Part shown: piece after piece, positions 58,338-64,000 of the stretch
Position numbering within the stretch: the first letter of the stretch is position 1
Layout: every line of letters begins with the position of its first letter
Position numbers and translations under genes: made by a program
The notes under the pieces: generated by a model
The model's input: only the letters and a program-made list of their open reading frames with translations
The model's database searches: none
What the model was told of the DNA's origin: nothing
NCBI RefSeq assembly: GCF_014836885.1
Contig: NZ_JACSPY010000005.1
Coordinates: forward strand, 124,001-188,000
DNA: 64,000 nt
From: Brevibacterium gallinarum
GTDB lineage: Bacteria; Actinomycetota; Actinomycetes; Actinomycetales; Brevibacteriaceae
Direction of reading: 5' to 3'

Positions 58338-58351
58338 TTAGCCTTACCTAA
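58338..58351 (-). promoter_or_regulatory. Iron-box-like site upstream of the VOC gene
   Basis: On the minus strand TTAGGTAAGGCTAA matches the first 14 positions of the DtxR/IdeR consensus TTAGGTTAGGCTAACCTAA at all but one base; the remaining five positions (GGAGC) do not match. Confidence 0.45.
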
Positions 58352-58458
58352 GTCGTATGCCGGTGGCGGTATGCGTCGTCACGGCTCACCGGGCCCGAGG
58401 CGGTGAAGCCCCAGGTGGCACCGGCACCGTGACTGCCCACTGGGGCCTGCAGACGTGT

Positions 58459-58494
58459 CCGGCGGCCTGTCCACCTCGTGGAACAGGCCGCCGG
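58459..58494. terminator. Hairpin downstream of ppa
   Basis: CCGGCGGCCTGTCCAC pairs with GTGGAACAGGCCGCCGG (one bulged base) around CTC, 44 bp beyond the ppa stop on the minus strand. Confidence 0.55.
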
Positions 58495-58537
58495 AATCAG
58501 GTGCGTCTCAGCGCTGCAGCCGGCTCACTTCTGTCTG

Positions 58538-59026
58538 TCAGTGCCCTTCGGACTGGAAGCGCTTGATCGAGGCCTCGACCTCCGCCTCAGCTTCGGCGCG
58601 GCCGACCCACGAGGAGCCCTTGACGTACTTGCCCGGCTCCAGGTCCTTGTAGTGGACGAAGAAGTGCTCGATCGCATCGAGGGTGTACTTGTCGACATCG
58701 TCGATGTCGGTGTAGGAGTCCCAGCGCGGGTCGCCTGCGACCACGCCGAGGACCTTGTCATCGCCGCCGGCCTCGTCTTCCATCTTGAACATGCCGATCG
58801 GGCGCACATCGACCTGGCAGCCGGGGAACACCGACTCGGTCAGCAGCACAAGCACATCGAGCGGGTCGCCGTCCTCACCGAGGGTGTCCTCGAAGTAGCC
58901 GTAGTCGGCCGGGTACTCCATCGAGGTGTAGAGGTAGCGGTCGAGCTTGACCCGGCCGGTCTCGTGGTCGACTTCGTACTTGTTGCGCGACCCCTTGGGG
59001 ATCTCGACAGTTGCGAGCAGTTCCAT
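58538..59026 (-). CDS. ppa: Inorganic pyrophosphatase
   Basis: A 162-residue family I pyrophosphatase that hydrolyses PPi to drive biosynthesis. [14 protein letters not shown] binds phosphate, [16 protein letters not shown] carries active-site Tyr/Lys positions, and the metal-binding signature [10 protein letters not shown] (three Asp with [19 protein letters not shown] following) is intact. [16 protein letters not shown] closes the core. Size matches the prokaryotic enzyme. Divergent from dacB, as in M. tuberculosis (Rv3627c-Rv3628). Confidence 0.95.
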   Translation of the reverse strand: MELLATVEIPKGSRNKYEVDHETGRVKLDRYLYTSMEYPADYGYFEDTLGEDGDPLDVLVLLTESVFPGCQVDVRPIGMFKMEDEAGGDDKVLGVVAGDPRWDSYTDIDDVDKYTLDAIEHFFVHYKDLEPGKYVKGSSWVGRAEAEAEVEASIKRFQSEGH

Positions 59027-59106
59027 TGCGTCTCCTTGGTCAACTCTGAGGTGACATCGGTCGGATGGGCGGTCGGCGGCGCTTCGGCAATCGCACCGAA
59101 CTCACT

Positions 59107-59117
59107 TAGCATAGTGA
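59107..59117 (+). promoter_or_regulatory. -10 box of dacB
   Basis: TAGCAT at 59107-59112 is followed by 5 nt and then ATG 59118; no ribosome binding site is seen, so a leaderless start is plausible. Confidence 0.45.
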
Positions 59118-60629
59118 ATGCGCTGCCGGCACACAGCACCGCCCCACAGGCCGCGCTCCCTGACCGCAATGCGAAAGAACCTGACAGTGGCCCACACCCG
59201 ATCCACCCGGCGCGCAGCCCGCAGCCGTCGCCGGCTCACCGGCGGCCTCGCAGCCGGAGCCGCGCTGGCGCTGCTGGCCGGATACGGAGTCGCTGACGCC
59301 TACGACCGGGTGCCCGGCATCCTGACGGTGACCGAACCGATCCACATCGACCCCGTGCCCAAACCCGAGGCGAACGCCGGCCGGCAGCAGCTCGCCAGCC
59401 CGCTGGACACCTCGGCGCCGGTGCCGGCAGACCTGGCCAGCCGGCTCGATGAGCTGTTCGACGACGAGCGGATGACCGGCCAGCTCAGCATCGACATCCG
59501 CGATGCCGCCACGAATGACGTCCTCTACACCCGCGGGGAGGCCAGCGCGAAGACCCCGGCCTCGGTGACGAAGGTGCTCACCGGTGCGGCTGCGCTGCTG
59601 AGCCTCGGCGGCGAATCCCGGTTCTCCACCACGGCAGCGCTCACCAGCACAGACGGCGGGCCGGCCCAGCTGCACCTGATCGGCGGCGGCGACGTGCTGC
59701 TCGGGCCTGGGGAGTCCGATCCCATGCAGGTGATGGGACATGCCGGCCTGGCGACCCTGGCCGAGGAGACCGCCGAACAGCTCAAGCAGCGCGGCATCAG
59801 CTCCGTGCAGCTGTCAGCCGACGTCTCGCGCTACACCGGCCCGACCTACAACGACGGTTGGGAGCCGAACGACATCGGCCACGGCTTCATCACCAACATC
59901 AGCCCGCTCATGACCGATTCCGGCTGGACGAATCTGCGGCGCGGGGCACCCCGGCACGCCGACCCCGTGCAGGTGGCTGTCGACCAGTTCGCCGAGGCGC
60001 TCGCCGCCCACGGCATCGACGCCGAGGTGGGCGGTCCCGCCGCGGCCGGCGACGGTGCCGAACAGCTCGCCCAAGTCGAGTCCGCACCGGTCTCAGCGGT
60101 CGTGCAGAACATGATGCTCGCCAGCGACAATGTCTCCGCCGAGGTGCTCGGCCGGGAGGTCGCGCTCGCCGCCGGCAAGCCCGGCTCCGGTGCCGAGGCG
60201 CCGCTGGCGGTCATCGAGACGCTGCGCGGCGCTGGGCTCGATACCGGGTCGATCGCCTTGGAGGACGTCTCCGGGCTCAACTACGGCAACCGGATCTCCG
60301 CCCACGACCTCACCACCCTCATCCAGGCCGCGGCCGCCTCCGACGGCGACCTCTCCCGGCTCATCCCCGGCATGCCCGTCGGAGGGCTGTCGGGCACCCT
60401 GGCCGAACGCTACGAGGACCCGGAGACGACACCGGCCGCCGGGCGGGTCAACGCCAAGACCGGCACGCTGCGCACCGTCACGAGCCTGGCCGGCACCGTG
60501 CTCACCGCTGACGGCCGGCTGCTCGTCTTCTCCCTCATGGCCGACGACCTCACCCCGGGCACGGCCGGACGCGGACGCGAGGTCTTCGACGAAGCCGTCA
60601 CCCTGCTCGCAGAATGCGGCTGCTCATGA
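59118..60629 (+). CDS. dacB: D-alanyl-D-alanine carboxypeptidase/endopeptidase (PBP4 class)
   Basis: A 503-residue penicillin-binding protein of the C class. A basic N-terminus leads to a signal-anchor helix (about residues 42-58). The three active-site motifs are present: the SxxK in TPASVTKV (Ser149), SDN in LASDNVSAE, and KTG in NAKTGTL. Motifs 1 and 2 are separated by the long insert characteristic of DacB. It trims or cleaves peptidoglycan outside the membrane. ATG 59118 is supported by the -10 spacing; ATG 59169 would keep the signal helix. Confidence 0.9.
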   Translation: MRCRHTAPPHRPRSLTAMRKNLTVAHTRSTRRAARSRRRLTGGLAAGAALALLAGYGVADAYDRVPGILTVTEPIHIDPVPKPEANAGRQQLASPLDTSAPVPADLASRLDELFDDERMTGQLSIDIRDAATNDVLYTRGEASAKTPASVTKVLTGAAALLSLGGESRFSTTAALTSTDGGPAQLHLIGGGDVLLGPGESDPMQVMGHAGLATLAEETAEQLKQRGISSVQLSADVSRYTGPTYNDGWEPNDIGHGFITNISPLMTDSGWTNLRRGAPRHADPVQVAVDQFAEALAAHGIDAEVGGPAAAGDGAEQLAQVESAPVSAVVQNMMLASDNVSAEVLGREVALAAGKPGSGAEAPLAVIETLRGAGLDTGSIALEDVSGLNYGNRISAHDLTTLIQAAAASDGDLSRLIPGMPVGGLSGTLAERYEDPETTPAAGRVNAKTGTLRTVTSLAGTVLTADGRLLVFSLMADDLTPGTAGRGREVFDEAVTLLAECGCS

Positions 60630-61837
60630 CCACCCCTGGCGCTCACGAACCGGCGGCCCGCGAACCGGCAGCCCGCGCTCCGGCGGCCGGCGAGCCGTCA
60701 GCCTTCGGCTGGGTCTCCGTTGACGCGGTCCGCCAGACCGCAGCCGAGCTCCTCGGTGCCGGCCGGCTGCCCGAACCGGCAGATGCGGCAGCGCTGGTCG
60801 AGGAGCTGCGCGAGGACGCTGAGACCGCCATCGACCTCGTGCTCACCGTCATGCGGATGGACACCGAGACCGACACCCGGGTCAGGCGCCGGCTGGCCGA
60901 AGGCCGCACACTCATCGTCGACCGGCTCAGCTGGGTCGAGGCCAACGCCCAGTCCTTCGGCCGCGTCCTCGCCGCTGCCGCAGCAGCCACCGGGACAGCC
61001 GATCCCAGCCGCACCCAGAGGTGGGCCAGTTCGGTGGAGATGGGCGCAGCTCTGGCGATCGTCGGTTCGCGGGTGCTCGGCCAGTTCGACCCCTTCACCG
61101 CAGACGGCCGGCTGCTGCTCGTAGCCCCGAACATCCTCACTGTCGAACGCGAACTCGACGTCCCTGCCCGGGACTTTCGGCTGTGGGTCGCCGTGCACGA
61201 ACGCACCCACCATGTGCAGTTCGCCGCCGCCCCCTGGCTGCAGGCGCACCTGCAAGATCGAATGCAGGCCTTCCTCGCCCCTGTCATCGCCGGTAGCCTG
61301 CCCGGTGCGTCCCGTCAGCCCGACGGCATCGAGAATCCCGGGCTCGTCGAGACCCTCGCTGCGCTCGCCCGCGCCCTGAGGGACGACACAAGCATCATCG
61401 ATACGCTCATCGGGCCCCGGCATGCCGAACTGCTCGATGAGGTCACCGCGCTCATGAGCCTGCTCGAAGGCCACGCCGATGTCGTCATGGACGCCGTCGG
61501 CCCCGGCGTCATCCCCAGTGTGCGCCGCATCCGCGCAGCCTTCGACATCCACCGGCACTCGGCCACCGGCATCAAGGCGATCATCAACCGGGTGCTCGGC
61601 ATCGACGAGAAGCTCGCCCAGTACACCCGCGGTGCCGCGTTCGTCCGCGCCGTCGTGCGCACGCGCGGCCACGCCGGGCTCAACCGCGTGTGGGAATCGC
61701 CCGGCAACCTGCCGAGCCTGCATGAGATCGAACACCCCGCCGACTGGATCGCCCGCGTCCTCGACGCGCCGGACCGGCCAGACCAGCCAGACCAGCCAGA
61801 CCAGCCAGACCAGCCGAACCCGCCGGAGCAGGCGTGA
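60626..61837 (+). CDS. DUF2342-type zinc-dependent metalloprotease
   Basis: A 403-residue protein of the actinobacterial family next to tilS. WVAVHERTHHVQF (His191, Glu192, His195) is the zinc-binding HExxH and LLEGHADVVMD gives the third ligand Glu. The Ala-rich first 35 residues and a C-terminal run of DQP repeats (about 382-397) are likely disordered. Substrate unknown; the family is annotated as zinc metalloprotease, also loosely tied to F420. ATG 60626 overlaps the dacB stop; GTG-type upstream codons were rejected. Confidence 0.82.
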   Translation: MTTPGAHEPAAREPAARAPAAGEPSAFGWVSVDAVRQTAAELLGAGRLPEPADAAALVEELREDAETAIDLVLTVMRMDTETDTRVRRRLAEGRTLIVDRLSWVEANAQSFGRVLAAAAAATGTADPSRTQRWASSVEMGAALAIVGSRVLGQFDPFTADGRLLLVAPNILTVERELDVPARDFRLWVAVHERTHHVQFAAAPWLQAHLQDRMQAFLAPVIAGSLPGASRQPDGIENPGLVETLAALARALRDDTSIIDTLIGPRHAELLDEVTALMSLLEGHADVVMDAVGPGVIPSVRRIRAAFDIHRHSATGIKAIINRVLGIDEKLAQYTRGAAFVRAVVRTRGHAGLNRVWESPGNLPSLHEIEHPADWIARVLDAPDRPDQPDQPDQPDQPNPPEQA

Positions 61838-62940
61838 CCGGCAGGCGCCCGCGGCTCGATGCGGCCACGGCCGCCATCCGGAATGCGCTGCAGGGCTTCC
61901 TTGACACCGCGGTTGCCGCACTGCCCGCCCCCAGACCTGACGCAGACACCGCTCCGGTCCGGCTCATCATCGCCGTCTCCGGGGGAGCCGACTCCCTCGC
62001 GCTTGCCGATGCCGCCGCCTTCCTCACCACCCGGCCCGCCGGCCTGACAGCCGCCGGCCGGACGGTCGAGATCACGGCAGCGACCGTCGACCACCGGCTG
62101 CAGCCGGCCACCGCCGAGGTGTGCGCCCAGGTCCGCGATCACCTCACCGACCGCGGCCTGCCGACGGCCGTCCTCACCCACCCGGTCACCGCCGGGCCAG
62201 AGGGCCTCGAAGCCGCCGCCCGCACCACCCGCTACGCCGCACTCGACGACCACCGTCGTCAGCTCGGCGCCACCGCCGTGCTCACCGCCCACACCCGCGA
62301 TGACCAGGCCGAAACCGTCCTCCTCGGTCTGGCCCGCGGCTCCGGCGCCCGCTCCCTGGCCGGGATGCGGGCTGTCAGCACCGCCGCCGGCTGCCCGGTG
62401 TGGCGGCCGCTGCTGGACATCACCCGTGCGCAGACCACCACCTCGGCTGCGGCCCGGCACCTGCCGGTGTGGCACGACCCGATGAACGACGACCCGGCCT
62501 ACGCCAGGGTGCGCGCCCGCCAGCAGGCGCTGCCTGCACTCGAGGCTGCGCTCGGCCCCGGTGTCGCCGACGCGCTCGCCCGCACCGGCAGGCAGCTGGC
62601 CGCCGACACCGATGCCCTCGACGACTGGGCGGCCGAGGCCGCCGCCACCCACACCTCGGGCACGGAGACGCATGCGAGCCTCGCCGATCTGCCCGGGGCG
62701 ATCCGCACCCGCGTGGTGCGCGCCTGGCTGCATGAGTGCACCGGCCGCGCCCAGGAAGTCACCGCCGCCCACATCGCCGCCGTGGACGCGCTGGCCACCG
62801 GCCGCAGGCGAGGAGCCGTCTCGGTCCCAGCCGCTGCCGAGGTGGTGCGAACCGGGCGCGGACGGGGCCCGGCGGGCCTGCGGTTCCAGCCGGCCGGCCG
62901 CCGTGAGAACGATGCGCCACCGGCTGCCGATAGGCGCTAG
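61834..62940 (+). CDS. tilS: tRNA(Ile)-lysidine synthase
   Basis: A 368-residue enzyme that converts C34 of the CAT-anticodon tRNA to lysidine so that it reads AUA as Ile. The PP-loop IIAVSGGADSLALA (about residue 50) and TAHTRDDQAETVL (about 150) bind ATP; GSGARSLAGMRAV follows. The C-terminal domain is shortened, as in other actinobacterial TilS. GTG 61834 overlaps the metalloprotease stop. The operon continues with hpt 71 bp downstream. Confidence 0.92.
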   Translation: MTGRRPRLDAATAAIRNALQGFLDTAVAALPAPRPDADTAPVRLIIAVSGGADSLALADAAAFLTTRPAGLTAAGRTVEITAATVDHRLQPATAEVCAQVRDHLTDRGLPTAVLTHPVTAGPEGLEAAARTTRYAALDDHRRQLGATAVLTAHTRDDQAETVLLGLARGSGARSLAGMRAVSTAAGCPVWRPLLDITRAQTTTSAAARHLPVWHDPMNDDPAYARVRARQQALPALEAALGPGVADALARTGRQLAADTDALDDWAAEAAATHTSGTETHASLADLPGAIRTRVVRAWLHECTGRAQEVTAAHIAAVDALATGRRRGAVSVPAAAEVVRTGRGRGPAGLRFQPAGRRENDAPPAADRR

Positions 62941-63011
62941 GGTTGGTCACGAACGGCAACAGGCATCAGCGCAGGGCGAGGAGTCGCCGGCGGACAAGGA
63001 GCTGACCCACT

Positions 63012-63563
63012 GTGGATGAAAAGGACCTCGGCACCGACATCGAGCGGATTCTCGTCACCGAAGCACAAATCAAGCACCGGCTCGTCGAGCTGGCAGCCGA
63101 CATCGACCGCGACTACGAAGGCAAGGACGTTCTGCTCGTCGGCGTGCTCAAGGGCGCGGTCATGGTGATGGCCGACCTCGCACGTGCGCTGCACTCGCCG
63201 CTGCGGATGGACTGGATGGCTGTCTCCTCCTACGGCTCGGGCACCAAGTCCTCCGGTGTCGTGCGGATCCTCAAGGACCTCGACACCGACCTCAAGGACC
63301 AGCATGTGCTCATCGTCGAGGACATCATCGACTCCGGCCTGACCCTGTCGTGGCTGCTGGCGAACCTGCGCTCGCGCGGGGCGGCCTCGGTCGAGATCTG
63401 CACGATGCTGCGCAAGCCCGAGGCCCTCAAGGTCGACATCGACGTCCGCTACGTCGGCTTCGATGTGCCCAACGAGTTCGTCATCGGCTACGGCCTCGAC
63501 TACGCCGAGAAGTACCGCAACGTGCCCTTCGTCGCGACCCTGGCACCGCACGTCTACGCCTGA
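63012..63563 (+). CDS. hpt: Hypoxanthine-guanine phosphoribosyltransferase
   Basis: A 183-residue purine salvage enzyme making IMP and GMP from bases and PRPP. VLLVGVLKGAVMVMADL is the N-terminal loop, SSYGSGTKSSG the flexible loop with the catalytic Tyr, HVLIVEDIIDSGLTL the PRPP signature, and VGFDVPNEFVIGYG the base-binding end. GTG 63012 has AAGGAGC 7-8 nt upstream. The order tilS-hpt-ftsH is conserved widely in Gram-positive bacteria. Confidence 0.94.
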   Translation: MDEKDLGTDIERILVTEAQIKHRLVELAADIDRDYEGKDVLLVGVLKGAVMVMADLARALHSPLRMDWMAVSSYGSGTKSSGVVRILKDLDTDLKDQHVLIVEDIIDSGLTLSWLLANLRSRGAASVEICTMLRKPEALKVDIDVRYVGFDVPNEFVIGYGLDYAEKYRNVPFVATLAPHVYA

Positions 63564-63728
63564 GCCGAGACGGCTGCCGGCCTGCCGGAGCAGGTGCGGG
63601 TGTGTTTCAGCTGCTTCCCGGAATATCCCACTAGGCTGAGCTCTTGTATCCTCAGGGGGTCACGCCTCAGCGGGCCCTGCATCCCGGCGCACCTGAGCCC
63701 TGAGCACATATGAGTCCTGGAAGGATCA

Positions 63729-64000
63729 ATGGCAGAAACGAAGAAGAACCGCCCGACGATGAAGAAGCTGGCGCGCGGACCGCTCGTGTGGATCCTGCTG
63801 GCGATCATCATCGTCTCGATCGGCACGATGCTCATCGGCGGCGGCGGGTTCCAGCGCATCGACACCAACCAGGGCCTCAAGCTGCTCGCCGATGACAAGG
63901 TCGAGCAGGTCAAGATCATCGACAACGACCAGCGCGTCGACCTCGTGCTCACCGAGGATTTCAAGCACGAGGACAAGAACTACGGCAAGAACGTCCAGTT
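63729..64000 (+). CDS. ftsH: ATP-dependent zinc metalloprotease FtsH, 5' part
   Basis: Ninety residues are visible before the window ends. A basic start (TKKNRPTMKKLARG) is followed by the first membrane helix (about 19-38) and the beginning of the periplasmic domain (GGGGFQRIDTNQG). GGAAGG lies 6 nt upstream of ATG 63729. FtsH degrades misfolded membrane and regulatory proteins. The assignment depends on position after hpt and on the N-terminal pattern, since the AAA+ and HExxH motifs lie outside the window. Confidence 0.82.
   Translation, partial: MAETKKNRPTMKKLARGPLVWILLAIIIVSIGTMLIGGGGFQRIDTNQGLKLLADDKVEQVKIIDNDQRVDLVLTEDFKHEDKNYGKNVQ

Noticed and set aside
58478-59296. 272-codon plus-strand open frame across ppa
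   Set aside because: Antisense to the clearly coding pyrophosphatase and running through the divergent promoter into dacB.

Overview
The window is a GC-rich, densely coded stretch of an actinobacterial chromosome. Actinomycetota is clear from gene content and from order shared with Mycobacterium: a tad pilus locus next to a DEAH helicase and topA at the left end, and ppa, dacB, a zinc-metalloprotease family gene, tilS, hpt and ftsH at the right end. A Brevibacterium-like member of the Micrococcales is my guess, not something the sequence proves. Several genes start 5-7 nt after a TANNNT box, as expected for leaderless actinobacterial transcripts.

Left block (1-17.5 kb): tail of a TadA-type ATPase, two TadB/TadC-type membrane proteins, a Flp-like pilin, two TadE-like minor pilins, a convergent DEAH helicase, a methyltransferase, topA, an unusual RNase H-fold protein, a lipoate ligase-family protein, a membrane protein-thymidylate kinase fusion, holB, an M20 peptidase and tRNA-Thr(CGT). 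Next (17.5-19.4 kb) is a sulfur-uptake unit: two hairpins, a short Cys-ending leader peptide, a 15-bp palindromic repeat tract, a YeeE/YedE (TsuA-type) transporter and a TusA-like protein. UspA and an RNB exonuclease follow.

Middle block (22-48.6 kb): a TetR regulator and a methylcrotonyl-CoA carboxylase/acyl-CoA dehydrogenase operon share a candidate operator. The matching CoA ligase, MaoC and CitE-like genes lie 18 kb further on, so a leucine-catabolism locus that is compact in M. tuberculosis appears split here. Between the two halves lie a lower-GC cluster of small orphan genes (tandem paralogues, a small membrane protein, a frameshifted HTH gene), a GntR-controlled gamma-glutamyl amino-alcohol (ethanolamine-type) catabolic operon, a DUF5058/membrane protein/M20D amidohydrolase module, and a type I-E CRISPR array of 41 repeats (40 intact) with no cas genes in the window.

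Right block (46-64 kb): MaoC, CitE-like, peptide deformylase, membrane proteins, msrA, a nitroreductase with a Lys-rich tail, an MFS transporter, a large RND exporter with a CPBP protease, a VOC protein with an upstream iron-box-like site, then ppa, dacB, metalloprotease, tilS, hpt and the start of ftsH. I see no rRNA, no insertion sequence and no prophage.
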